A stretch of DNA of 64,000 nt from Cetobacterium sp. 2A (GTDB lineage: Bacteria > Fusobacteriota > Fusobacteriia > Fusobacteriales > Fusobacteriaceae), in NCBI RefSeq assembly GCF_014250685.1, contig NZ_JACFAJ010000005.1:113337-177336 (forward strand). Direction: 5' to 3'. The position numbers and the translations under genes were made by a program. A model generated the notes under the pieces. The model had not been told where the DNA came from. It saw only the letters and a program-made list of their open reading frames with translations, and did not search any database. Positions 1-8,014 of this stretch are shown piece after piece. The stretch's first letter is position 1; every line of letters starts with the position of its first letter.

Positions 1-618
1 GTGAGAGTGAGGTGTTTTAGTAATTTTATTTAGCTTATATATATCTTTTAGAATTTTATTGATTGAAGTTAGTTCGATATAATCAATATAAATTTTTCTT
101 AAAGATTTTGGAAGTTCGTGTCTTTCAATTAAAAATTTATAAAAATAACCAAATAGCATTCTTTTTATATTAGAATCTTCTCCAATTAATTTAATACCTT
201 TAGTGGTGCTTTCTAAAGATAAATTTTTAGCTTTTAAGATCTCCTTAATATCAGTCAGATGATAGTTTAAAATTCTTCTAGTTATTCCTAAATTATCTGC
301 AATATCATTTAAGTGAATTTCTTTTTTTGTAAGAAGAATAAAAATTAAATAGTCAATTTTTTCCTTTTTTCTAAATTCTTGATTACTTTTTAAGAGATAA
401 ACAAGTCCTTTCTTTTTTTTAATCAATTCGATTATTTTATCAAGCTTTTTTAAAGGTTTTATATTCTCATCTTCTGCTATTAAGCTTCCAATATCTTTAA
501 TATAAGTCGTTACTGCTGAAACACTTATATTAAAAATTTCAGCTATAATTTCTAAATCAGTTATTTTATATTTAACTATCATTTTTACTATCCTTAAGTG
601 TCTACTGTTAATATACAT
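1..618 (-). CDS. Tandem-HTH transcriptional regulator (Mga/BglG-like), 3' part cut off by window edge
   Basis: An open frame of 206 codons runs from an ATG at 618-616 off the left edge with no stop. The start is supported by a G6 ribosome binding site (627-632 on the plus strand) 8 nt upstream. Two helix-turn-helix units are visible, at about residues 18-45 (ending SAVTTYIKDI) and 96-125 (LGITRRILNYHLTDI), an arrangement seen in Mga- and BglG-type regulators. The C-terminal part, where PRD or PTS-type sensory domains would lie, is outside the window. It is divergent from the pilus operon starting at 770, so it probably controls that operon; this is inferred from position only. An internal Met at residue 13 is a less likely start. 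Confidence 0.7.
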   Translation of the reverse strand, partial: MYINSRHLRIVKMIVKYKITDLEIIAEIFNISVSAVTTYIKDIGSLIAEDENIKPLKKLDKIIELIKKKKGLVYLLKSNQEFRKKEKIDYLIFILLTKKEIHLNDIADNLGITRRILNYHLTDIKEILKAKNLSLESTTKGIKLIGEDSNIKRMLFGYFYKFLIERHELPKSLRKIYIDYIELTSINKILKDIYKLNKITKTPHSH

Positions 619-643
619 CAATATAACCCCCCGGTTTATACTA

Positions 644-671
644 TTGAAAAAAATTATTAAAAAACTATAAT
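644..671 (+). promoter_or_regulatory. Predicted sigma70 promoter of the pilus operon
   Basis: TTGAAA (644-649), a 16-nt spacer and TATAAT (666-671) lie about 100 nt upstream of the first pilin start, in the regulator/pilin intergenic region. The match to consensus is good, but AT-rich DNA gives chance hits, so this is a prediction. Confidence 0.5.
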
Positions 672-694
672 TATTTTCAAATTTACTAGATGAC

Positions 695-715
695 TACTAA
701 GAATTATACTTAGTA
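695..715. promoter_or_regulatory. Inverted repeat in pilus operon leader, candidate operator
   Basis: TACTAAG (695-701) and CTTAGTA (709-715) form a perfect 7-bp inverted repeat around AATTATA. It lies just downstream of the predicted start of transcription, where a repressor site or leader hairpin would act. No regulator is proven to bind it. Confidence 0.35.
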
Positions 716-769
716 TACGGGGAATTCCTTTCTACTTGAAAGAAAATAAAAAAATTAGGAGGAAATTTT

Positions 770-1300
770 ATGAAAAAAATTATTTTTGCACTATTTGCCC
801 TTTCAGCTCTAAGTTTTGGAGCAGAACCAGTAGACACGGCAACTGTACCTGTAAATGTGTCTGCAATTGTTTCTGGAAGCCCAGCAACTCAACTTGTTAT
901 TGTTGATGAGGGTGGAACCGCAGTAATAAATAGGATAGATATAACTCATGAGCTAACTGTAGATGACCAAGGTATAATTACAACAGCAGCCAATCTTGTT
1001 GAAACATCAAAATTTAAAGTAAGTAGAGGAACCCCAGGAACAGTTGTAATAGGAAAAGGGAAATTAAATTTTGCATTATCAGCAAAAAAAGTAAGTTTAG
1101 AAGGAGTATTAGAATCTGAACTTACCATACCTGAATCATTGGATATAACTACAGATATAAGTAGAACAGAAGCAATATCACTAGTAAGTACTATATCTCA
1201 AATAATTGAAGGTAGCATAATTGAAGCTAAAACATATACGGGAGCACCATCTAATTTAACAGTTACTTATGATAAAACAATTACTCCTCCTACTCCTTAA
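770..1300 (+). CDS. Major pilin-like subunit of chaperone-usher pilus
   Basis: A 176-aa secreted protein with a clear signal peptide (MKK, hydrophobic core, cleavage near SFGA-EP). The mature N-terminus (VDTATVPVNVSAIV, about residues 21-34) alternates hydrophobic residues as a donor strand would, and the C-terminus ends in a beta-strand-like NLTVTYDK. Both segments match the pilin-like protein at 7579-7980 (VDSARIPINIKVTVV and NLSITWEK), so the two are paralogues. It is the first gene of the operon, has a strong AGGAGG ribosome site and is separated from the chaperone gene by a stable hairpin, all typical of a highly expressed major subunit. The role is inferred from operon position and paralogy; I recognise no close named family. 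Confidence 0.6.
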   Translation: MKKIIFALFALSALSFGAEPVDTATVPVNVSAIVSGSPATQLVIVDEGGTAVINRIDITHELTVDDQGIITTAANLVETSKFKVSRGTPGTVVIGKGKLNFALSAKKVSLEGVLESELTIPESLDITTDISRTEAISLVSTISQIIEGSIIEAKTYTGAPSNLTVTYDKTITPPTP

Positions 1301-1317
1301 TAAATGTCTTTAAAGTA

Positions 1318-1338
1318 GAAAGTGACTATGTCACTTTC
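1318..1338 (+). promoter_or_regulatory. Intercistronic hairpin after the first pilin gene
   Basis: GAAAGTGAC (1318-1326), loop TAT, GTCACTTTC (1330-1338): a perfect 9-bp stem 18 nt after the pilin stop. It is followed by CTCTTC and not by a T-run, so it looks more like an mRNA-stabilising or partial-attenuation hairpin than a full terminator. Such elements raise pilin output relative to assembly genes in other pilus operons. Confidence 0.55.
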
Positions 1339-1371
1339 CTCTTCAAAAATATTTATTAGGGGGGGGCAAAT

Positions 1372-2067
1372 ATGAAAGGAATTTTAATTTTTTTAGTTTT
1401 ATTTAAAGTAACATTTTCATATATAAACATTCATCCAACTTATTTTGATAAAAGAATTGATGAGGATGGAAGTTATCAAGAATATACACTTTACAATAAA
1501 AAAAATGAACCCGTAATGTATAAGATTTATACTGAGGAGGACAAAATGAATCCAGATGAAATGTATAAATGGATTGAATTTTATCCACGTTCTATTATTT
1601 TAAAACCTGGAGAGACTGGGAAAATCCAAGTCCATATTAAATCTCCATCTAATGTAAAATCTGGCGAATATTTCGCAGTTCTTGGAGTTAAAGAACTTCC
1701 TGTTTTTGAGAAAGTGGCTAAAGAAAATGGAGCTGGAGTAAGTATTTTTACAAATTTCAGATTAATTATATCTGGATATGTTGGAAATATAAATCCAAAA
1801 CTTAAATTTAAAAATCTAAGTTTAAAAAATCTAGAAAATGATATATCTATAGCTGGGGAAGTTAGTAATTTAGGAAAAAGAAAAGGGAAATTTGAGCTTT
1901 ATTTGGACGAGTATTATCTTGGGAATCTTAAGGTTCTTTCAAATGAAAATTTAAATCTTGATAAGTTAGGATTTATTTATTCAAAAGATAAGGCATTTAA
2001 GATACCTAAAAATTTGATTCTGAAAGATTATGAAACTAAAAAAGAGGTTGGGAGAATAAAACTTTAA
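1372..2067 (+). CDS. Periplasmic pilus assembly chaperone 1
   Basis: A 231-aa protein with an N-terminal signal peptide (cleavage about residue 16-18) and a pilus-chaperone-like Ig fold. Residues 18-105 carry the pattern HPTYFDKRID..YTLYNKK....KWIEFYPRSIILKPGE, matching the first chaperone domain with its PxxxxLKPGE-type strand. Residues about 140-231 form the second domain. It is clearly homologous to the second chaperone at 6781-7500 (HISPDGFGKRIDNDEG, KWIEFEPKYMTIKEGE). It would hold pilin subunits in the periplasm and hand them to the usher encoded next. An 8-G ribosome binding site (1359-1366) precedes the ATG. The family call rests on fold-like motifs and operon context. Confidence 0.7.
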   Translation: MKGILIFLVLFKVTFSYINIHPTYFDKRIDEDGSYQEYTLYNKKNEPVMYKIYTEEDKMNPDEMYKWIEFYPRSIILKPGETGKIQVHIKSPSNVKSGEYFAVLGVKELPVFEKVAKENGAGVSIFTNFRLIISGYVGNINPKLKFKNLSLKNLENDISIAGEVSNLGKRKGKFELYLDEYYLGNLKVLSNENLNLDKLGFIYSKDKAFKIPKNLILKDYETKKEVGRIKL

Positions 2068-2085
2068 AGAAATATGGGGGAAGTT

Positions 2086-4686
2086 ATGATGAAAAAAATA
2101 TGGGGAATATTTTTTATATTTTCTCTTTTCTTCTCGACTTATGCCGATGAAAATTTAACAATAGAAAGAGTTGAAGAGCTTAGAAAGAAAAATATTATAT
2201 CGGAAGAGGATTATAATTTTTTAAAAGCTGAATTGGATGGTAAGTTACAGGAAAAAAATTACTATGACTTAATTGTAAATAGATCTTCTATAACTACAAA
2301 ATATCCGATTATTCGTATGAATGACAGATATTATTTTTCATTATTGAAATATTTTGAAGGGATAGAATTTAAAAATTATAGACTTGAAAATAATAGTTTA
2401 AATATGTTTTTAGGAAAAAGATTAAAAAATGTTGTTATTGATTTTAATAAAGGTAAAATTGTTGGATTAGAAAAAACAGTTTTAAAGCAAGATGAGTATT
2501 TTATAGAAAATGGAGACTATTTTTTAGAATCAGATTTATTTAGAGATATATTTTTGGACGGTTTAGATATAAATGATAGTAGAATGAAAATTAGTATGTC
2601 TACAACATATTTAATACCTAAAGATATAAGAAATGGTTTAAAATCATCTGAAGAAAAAATAGAGAATGAAAATTCAATGGATGATTTTTATTATACCAAC
2701 TCTAGAGAGTTATTTGATATAGGATATATGAGGTTTAATTTTGATAAAACTTTTACAAAGAGTGATGGAATTAAAGACAATGATTGGTCAGGGTTATTAG
2801 AATACCAAGGACCGATGTTATATGGAGAATTGACAACCACTTATGATGTTAGAGAATCATTATTAACAGGAGCTAATCTTTATTATCCTAATTTACCTAA
2901 CAATCATTATTTAGAACTAAGAGGAACTAATATAGATAATGATTATTGGGAAAAATCAATTATTTTTGAAAAAGATAAGGGATATTTTGAAGATGGTAAA
3001 AAATTTATAATCAAAGAAAATGTTCCAATTGGCAGTAGAGTTGAGTTAGTTTATATGGGAGCAACGATAGCTATAGCTAATGAAGAAAATGGTATTGTAG
3101 AATTTAGTAATAGTGAAATAAAAAGCGATAGAGAGTATATGTTAAGAATTCATGCAAAAGATGGACAAATATTCACTCGGATAATTCAAACAAGTGACGA
3201 TTTTAATCAACAAAACAAAGGAGAATTTCAGTATAAGCTTTTTGCTTCTGAAGACAAAGAATCTAGTAAAAATATATTAGAAATAGGAACTTTTTATGGA
3301 GTTACAGAAAATCTAACAGTTGGAGGAGATTACTATAAAACTCCAGAACTGATTGATGATAAATATATATATGTAGAACGTGCAAAAGGAGAAATTGTTT
3401 ACAGTAACTTTTTACGTACTTATCCGTATACTTTAGTTTTAGGTGGCGAAGAAATATTAAGTCCTGATATTTTTGATGAAACTACAACTTTTGAAGGACT
3501 TTTCCAAATAAAAATTAATGATTTAAAACTTCGTTATGAAAATGGATATTATAGTGAATATTATGATAGTAAAAAATCTGAAGGATTCACTGTTCAGTAT
3601 ACTCCTTGGAATTTCTTAAGATTGGATTATTCATATCAAAGATTAGAAAAATATAATGGTGAAAAAGAAAATGGAGCAGAAATAGACATTGAATTTACAA
3701 AAAATTTTAAAAGAATTTTAACTACTTTCCAATTTGAAAAAAATATAGAGGACGAAAAACGATATTCTATAAATCTTTACTACACAGGATATAGAGACTA
3801 TTCTATGAGATGGAATAACTCAATAACTGAGGCAGGTGGAGATTTTGAATCTACTATAGAACTATATAATAGAGCAACTAGAAATGGGCTAGACTATTCT
3901 TTTGAGCTGTCATACAGTGAACTTCAAAAAGAAAAATTTGTATTTAAAGTTAGTATAGACTACGATAACTGGTTTAATTTCGATATGTTTGCTGGAGATA
4001 AAGGAAACTATGACGTTTCAGTTGGTCTTGATAGAATTGTAGATCTTAAAAATATAACTAAGCCACTTGAAAGTATGGATAGTTCAAGAGTAAAAGTTAT
4101 AACTTTCTTAGATGAAAATAACAACAATAAATTTGATGACAATGAAGATTTTATTGGAAATGTTGAAGTGAAAATAAACCAAGAGACAAAATTGACTAAG
4201 CAAAATAAACCAACTTACTTCTACGGAGTTCCAAATGATATTTTATATAGCTTTGAACCTAAAGTTAGAAAGCCTGGTTATGACACAATCAATAGTAAAT
4301 TTTCATTAAAAGGTAAACATGGTGGAAATATTGAAGCTTATATTCCAATAAAGCCTCTGTTTACAATTTCTGGAAATCTTTTACTAGAGGATTCTACAAG
4401 GACAGATATTTATGAAAAGGTAGTAATAAAAATAAAGGATGATAATAATGAAACTGTTTCTGGAACGGTCCCTGATGAGTTTGGAAGCTATGATATAAGT
4501 GGTTTAAGAGCAGGAAAATATATATTTGAGATATCATCTTTTGGAAATGAAGAATCATTATTGGTTCAAACTCCAATAGAGGTTAAATATGTAAAAGGAC
4601 AAAAGAATATAATGGTAATAAACTCAAAATTTATTGGAAATAAAATTGTTTTATTAGCGGGGGAAAAGAATGAGACTAAAAACTAA
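2086..4686 (+). CDS. Outer-membrane usher of chaperone-usher pilus
   Basis: About 866 aa, close to the usual length of alternate (CS1/CFA-type) ushers. After a signal peptide there is a short charged helical segment (about residues 20-48: VEELRKKNIISEEDYNFLKA) that resembles a SHOCT motif, then an N-terminal domain, a long beta-rich middle with alternating aromatic strands (about 210-660) fitting an outer-membrane barrel, and C-terminal periplasmic domains. Residues near 680 contain FLDENNNNKFDDNED, an Asp/Asn-rich Ca2+-loop-like motif of the SdrD/Cna-B type. The first ATG (2074) lies inside the G-rich Shine-Dalgarno; ATG 2086 or 2089, just before the signal peptide, is preferred. Its 3' end overlaps the next gene by 17 bp. 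It would secrete and anchor the pilus. Confidence 0.7.
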   Translation: MMKKIWGIFFIFSLFFSTYADENLTIERVEELRKKNIISEEDYNFLKAELDGKLQEKNYYDLIVNRSSITTKYPIIRMNDRYYFSLLKYFEGIEFKNYRLENNSLNMFLGKRLKNVVIDFNKGKIVGLEKTVLKQDEYFIENGDYFLESDLFRDIFLDGLDINDSRMKISMSTTYLIPKDIRNGLKSSEEKIENENSMDDFYYTNSRELFDIGYMRFNFDKTFTKSDGIKDNDWSGLLEYQGPMLYGELTTTYDVRESLLTGANLYYPNLPNNHYLELRGTNIDNDYWEKSIIFEKDKGYFEDGKKFIIKENVPIGSRVELVYMGATIAIANEENGIVEFSNSEIKSDREYMLRIHAKDGQIFTRIIQTSDDFNQQNKGEFQYKLFASEDKESSKNILEIGTFYGVTENLTVGGDYYKTPELIDDKYIYVERAKGEIVYSNFLRTYPYTLVLGGEEILSPDIFDETTTFEGLFQIKINDLKLRYENGYYSEYYDSKKSEGFTVQYTPWNFLRLDYSYQRLEKYNGEKENGAEIDIEFTKNFKRILTTFQFEKNIEDEKRYSINLYYTGYRDYSMRWNNSITEAGGDFESTIELYNRATRNGLDYSFELSYSELQKEKFVFKVSIDYDNWFNFDMFAGDKGNYDVSVGLDRIVDLKNITKPLESMDSSRVKVITFLDENNNNKFDDNEDFIGNVEVKINQETKLTKQNKPTYFYGVPNDILYSFEPKVRKPGYDTINSKFSLKGKHGGNIEAYIPIKPLFTISGNLLLEDSTRTDIYEKVVIKIKDDNNETVSGTVPDEFGSYDISGLRAGKYIFEISSFGNEESLLVQTPIEVKYVKGQKNIMVINSKFIGNKIVLLAGEKNETKN

Positions 4687-5182
4687 AATATTTGGGATGT
4701 TGTTAATTGTTTTTTCAAGTCTGTATACTCAAGAAAATTCTTCAGAAGTTCCAATGATTCCGATGGTCCCAATGATTCCAGCAACTCCTAATGAAAAAGT
4801 TGATGATATTACAAATAAAAAAAGAGTTTTGGAAAAGGTTTCAACTATAATGGGGAAAATGGAAGCAGATATCATAGTTCCGATGGAAATAATTTCAGAT
4901 GTCGATATAAAAGCTTTAGTAATAGACGATGAAAATTTAGAGATTCCGTTTGATATTGAATTTAATAAAAAACCAGATATAAAAAATTATTATTCATTGA
5001 ATTTTTCGAGTACTCAGTTAGATATTGATGATGATGGTATTATAGATACTGAAATTTTTTCTCCAAAATTTGTGAATGAAAGAGTTACAAAAGATAATTA
5101 TGTTAAAATTACAGGAAAAAATATTTCTAAAGAGGGAACCCATAAAAAAAGAGTTTATATAACTGTAGAGGTGAGAGAATAA
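4670..5182 (+). CDS. Secreted minor pilus subunit, putative
   Basis: A 170-aa secreted protein with a signal peptide (about residues 1-20). A Pro/Met-rich linker follows (PMIPMVPMIPATP, about residues 29-41), then a beta-rich domain with an Asp-rich loop DIDDDGIIDTE that could bind Ca2+. The start ATG sits inside the usher gene's 3' end with a GGGGG ribosome site, and its stop overlaps the next start (TAATG), so translation is coupled. I do not recognise the family. A minor pilin or adaptor is inferred because it sits between usher and pilin-like genes and is exported. An accessory periplasmic factor is the alternative. Confidence 0.45.
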   Translation: MRLKTKIFGMLLIVFSSLYTQENSSEVPMIPMVPMIPATPNEKVDDITNKKRVLEKVSTIMGKMEADIIVPMEIISDVDIKALVIDDENLEIPFDIEFNKKPDIKNYYSLNFSSTQLDIDDDGIIDTEIFSPKFVNERVTKDNYVKITGKNISKEGTHKKRVYITVEVRE

Positions 5183-5610
5183 TGAAAAAAATTATAACAT
5201 GTTTCCTATTTGTAATTTCTCTAACCTCTTTATCTGAGGTTAAAGTAACTTTACGTGAACCTTTAAGTTTTAAAGAAATGAGATCTGGTGAAATATCTTA
5301 TGAAAATGTTGCAATAGCTGAAGGAATAATTGAAATTGTAGGAGAAGATGAAGATATAGGGAAATTGATTTCTTTTGAAATACCTCCCTATGGAATGGTT
5401 ACAAATAAAAAATGCTGGTTAAAGATATCTAAGATTGTTTTTGAAAAAAATACTAAAGAGATTATTTTATCTAGTAATAAACATCTGATAAAAGTTTATG
5501 GATTTTTAGATAAAAAAGAAATTTCAAAAAATAAAAATGCTGATATAGCTGAGGGGAAGTATATAGGGTATCTTCCAATAAATTATTCAGTTTATAGTAA
5601 AGAGATGTGA
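5182..5610 (+). CDS. Minor pilin-like subunit (DUF4402-like fold)
   Basis: A 142-aa secreted protein with a signal peptide ending near residue 18. The mature part has the pattern LSFKEMRSGEISYENVAIAEG....ISFEIPPYG and ends in GYLPINYSVYS, resembling DUF4402-type pilin domains (an FG/G motif near the start and a closing beta strand ending in Tyr). It starts 1 bp inside the stop of the preceding gene and is followed 4 nt later by the putative tip adhesin. A structural minor subunit or tip adaptor fits. The call is by pattern only. Confidence 0.45.
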   Translation: MKKIITCFLFVISLTSLSEVKVTLREPLSFKEMRSGEISYENVAIAEGIIEIVGEDEDIGKLISFEIPPYGMVTNKKCWLKISKIVFEKNTKEIILSSNKHLIKVYGFLDKKEISKNKNADIAEGKYIGYLPINYSVYSKEM

Positions 5611-5614
5611 GGCT

Positions 5615-6781
5615 ATGAAGAAAATATTTTTAGTTTTTATAACTGTAATTAATATTTTATTTTCTAAAGATTTTATATCAGCCCCTAAAATGTATAAGCC
5701 GGCAGAAATGAATATAGAAGTAACTAAAATAAAGACAAAATCGACAGATATGTATATTGATAAAGTTAATAAGAAAATTTATAAAGAGTTTGAAGATATC
5801 AAGGAAAGAACAACAAAAAAAAATCTTTATATTACAACTTCTTTAGAGAGAAAAAATAAAAAAATAGTTTCTGAGTTGGAATATGAAATTTTAGAATATA
5901 ATGGTAAAAAAATTCTTGTAATAGACTATGAAAATGAACCAAGTGAAATTTATTTGTGGATTATTGAAAACGAGAGTATAAAAAATATATACAAAGGGAA
6001 TTTAATGGATCGTGCAGAAGGAATATCTCCTTTTGCTTGGATTTCAAGAACAATAAATATGAGAGTCCTTAATTCAGATGTAACTAATCAAGAAATTAGT
6101 ATTCACGCAGACAGAAGTATTAATTATAATTCTGGATATTTCCAAGTAGTTTCAGGAATGTTAAATGGAATGTTTTTTGTACCTGGAATTAAGAAAGTTA
6201 GTGAAATTGTAAATGGAGAAAAAAAAGAATTATCACTTAGCGGTCAGAAATATACAACATCAAATAGGTTCGAATTTAGTATTGATATCAGTGGTTCATG
6301 GGGAGAATCTGTCAGAACTTTAAAAATAAAATCATCTGAAGGTTTAGAAAGTGGAGTTTCAATTTCAATAGAGTACTCTCATGGTAGACTTGAAATATAT
6401 GAGGATATAATTAATTTTTTACCATCTAAATTTGAAATATTAAGTATATCAGATATGGACTTTGGGACTTTACAAAAAGGAACAGTAAATAATAGTCCAA
6501 TTACAAAAGCAAATATAAAGGTAAAAAGTACAATTGGGACAGTACTTTCCTTTAAAGTTGTGGATACTTCTATAGAGTTAGGTCGTGATGGTATGGAAGA
6601 AAGTTCGAAAATAACTGTTAATTCATTTACGGTAGAAGGTGAATCGGCTCCAACAAATAATATATATGAATATGAAATATCTGGAATTGCAAACGTACCA
6701 AGTAATGCACTTGATGGGAATTATAGTGGTGTTTTATATACAGAACTGACTTTGTCAGATATAAAGGGAGGGAAATTTTAA
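5615..6781 (+). CDS. Putative pilus tip adhesin, two-domain
   Basis: 388 aa with a signal peptide (about residues 1-17), the largest exported non-usher protein of the operon. Residues about 20-270 form a unique domain. Residues about 275-388 form a pilin-like domain beginning ISDMDFGTLQKGT and ending in beta strands, similar in layout to the DUF4402-like subunit before it. An N-terminal receptor domain followed by a C-terminal pilin domain is the classical plan of tip adhesins such as CfaE or FimH. Its stop overlaps the start of the second chaperone by 1 bp (TTTTAATG). The ligand is unknown. A minor structural subunit is the alternative. Confidence 0.5.
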   Translation: MKKIFLVFITVINILFSKDFISAPKMYKPAEMNIEVTKIKTKSTDMYIDKVNKKIYKEFEDIKERTTKKNLYITTSLERKNKKIVSELEYEILEYNGKKILVIDYENEPSEIYLWIIENESIKNIYKGNLMDRAEGISPFAWISRTINMRVLNSDVTNQEISIHADRSINYNSGYFQVVSGMLNGMFFVPGIKKVSEIVNGEKKELSLSGQKYTTSNRFEFSIDISGSWGESVRTLKIKSSEGLESGVSISIEYSHGRLEIYEDIINFLPSKFEILSISDMDFGTLQKGTVNNSPITKANIKVKSTIGTVLSFKVVDTSIELGRDGMEESSKITVNSFTVEGESAPTNNIYEYEISGIANVPSNALDGNYSGVLYTELTLSDIKGGKF

Positions 6782-7500
6782 TGAGAAAAATAATATTATC
6801 AATTTTTATATTACTGATTTCAATTATATCTTTTGGGTTTCATATAAGTCCTGATGGATTTGGAAAAAGAATAGATAATGATGAGGGATTTCAAGAATAT
6901 ACTTTTAAAAATATGACTGGAAAAACTATAAGATATAAATTTGCTGTATTGCCTGGAAAAAATCCTGAAAAATCGATGGACAAATGGATAGAGTTTGAAC
7001 CTAAATATATGACAATAAAGGAAGGTGAGAGTAAGAAATTAAAATTATATGCAAAATCTCCAGAAGGGGCTAAAGAAGGAGATTATAATTTTTATTTAGC
7101 AGTTAATTCTGTAACAGTTCCAGGAGTATTAGATGAAAAAAAAGAATCTGTAGTAGCTGGAACAACAGTTGGTATAAATATGAATATTGAAATGTTAGGT
7201 TGGGTTGGAGATTTACCAGCAAAACTAAAATTAGAAAAATATGAGATCTATGAGAAAGATGGAAAAGTAATGTTTAAAGGATTTGTAAACAACCATACTG
7301 AAAAAAGATTTGTACGTTATATGATTGAGGTAATCGGGAACCGTGGAGAAAAAGCAACACTCTTAGGGGGAGTTTTACCTGCTAAGAAAACTAATGAATT
7401 TGATGTAGAAATTCCACAATTTAAGAAAAAAAGTGATGTATGGAAAATAGAAGTGAGAGAAACTTTAGATAGAAATTTAATACAGACTATAAAATTATAA
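6781..7500 (+). CDS. Periplasmic pilus assembly chaperone 2
   Basis: A 239-aa paralogue of the chaperone at 1372-2067. Signal peptide about residues 1-19 (MRKIILSIFILLISIISFG), then the shared motif series HISPDGFGKRID, EYTFKN, KWIEFEPKYMTIKEGE and KSPEGAKEGDYNFYLAV. The second domain ends in VEVIGNRGEKATLLGG and KIEVRETLDRNLIQTIKL. Two different chaperones flanking one usher and the putative tip genes suggest division of labour, for example one for shaft pilins and one for tip subunits. It is the last gene before a weak hairpin and the second pilin. Confidence 0.7.
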   Translation: MRKIILSIFILLISIISFGFHISPDGFGKRIDNDEGFQEYTFKNMTGKTIRYKFAVLPGKNPEKSMDKWIEFEPKYMTIKEGESKKLKLYAKSPEGAKEGDYNFYLAVNSVTVPGVLDEKKESVVAGTTVGINMNIEMLGWVGDLPAKLKLEKYEIYEKDGKVMFKGFVNNHTEKRFVRYMIEVIGNRGEKATLLGGVLPAKKTNEFDVEIPQFKKKSDVWKIEVRETLDRNLIQTIKL

Positions 7501-7503
7501 AAT

Positions 7504-7529
7504 AGAGAGAGGATTTTTAAACTCTCTTT
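7504..7529 (+). promoter_or_regulatory. Weak hairpin between chaperone 2 and second pilin
   Basis: AGAGAG (7506-7511) pairs with CTCTCT (7522-7527) around a 10-nt AT loop, extendable by two weak pairs. It is short of a terminator (no long T-run) but may partly attenuate or stabilise mRNA ahead of the last pilin gene. Confidence 0.3.
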
Positions 7530-7578
7530 AGTATATGTTTGAAAACAAGGGGAAATAAAAGAAAAAGAAGTGATTAAA

Positions 7579-7980
7579 ATGAAAAGATTGTTATTGTTTT
7601 TTTCAATTTCTCTTACTGTCTTTTGTACTCAAACATATAACTCTGTAGATTCGGCTAGAATCCCGATAAATATTAAGGTGACTGTAGTTGAACCGAGTCA
7701 GCAATTAGTCGTATTAGACGAAACAGGAAATCAAAAAAGTTCATTCGATTTAGAAGATGATAGTGAAAATTTTTATATTCAAAGAGGAGCCGCAGGACCA
7801 GTTTTGAACGTATCTAAAGGGCGTTTAGATATGAATCTTGAAAATCCAGATTTAGAAGTAAAAAGCAGTAGTTTAACCACAGAAAATGGAATAACAAAAA
7901 TAGGGAATTCAATTTTAAAAAAATCCAACTCTTCTAAAGTATCTAATTTATCAATTACTTGGGAAAAAGAAGAGCAGTAA
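7579..7980 (+). CDS. Second pilin-like subunit, paralogue of the first pilin
   Basis: 133 aa with a signal peptide (MKRLLLFFSISLTVF, cleavage near the single Cys). The mature N-terminus VDSARIPINIKVTVVEPSQQ and the segment FYIQRGAAGPVLNVSKGRLD align with the first pilin (VDTATVPVNVSAIV, FKVSRGTPGTVVIGKGKLN). It is shorter by about 40 residues. A GTG three codons upstream (7570) could also start it, but ATG 7579 gives the cleaner signal peptide. The gene ends one base before a strong terminator, closing the pilus operon. A second shaft or terminator/anchor subunit is likely. Confidence 0.55.
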   Translation: MKRLLLFFSISLTVFCTQTYNSVDSARIPINIKVTVVEPSQQLVVLDETGNQKSSFDLEDDSENFYIQRGAAGPVLNVSKGRLDMNLENPDLEVKSSSLTTENGITKIGNSILKKSNSSKVSNLSITWEKEEQ

Positions 7981-8014
7981 AAAAAGGTCATGCTTTTTAA
8001 AGCATGACCTTTTT
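7981..8014. terminator. Bidirectional rho-independent terminator
   Basis: A perfect 15-bp stem (AAAAAGGTCATGCTT / AAGCATGACCTTTTT) with a TTTA loop lies between the converging pilus operon and solute-binding protein gene. A/T runs on both sides let it serve both strands. Confidence 0.9.

Noticed and set aside
1359..1366. G8 tract as proof of phase variation
   Set aside because: G-runs of six to eight are common ribosome sites in this genome (for example 627-632 and before 27213), so it is kept only as a low-interest finding.
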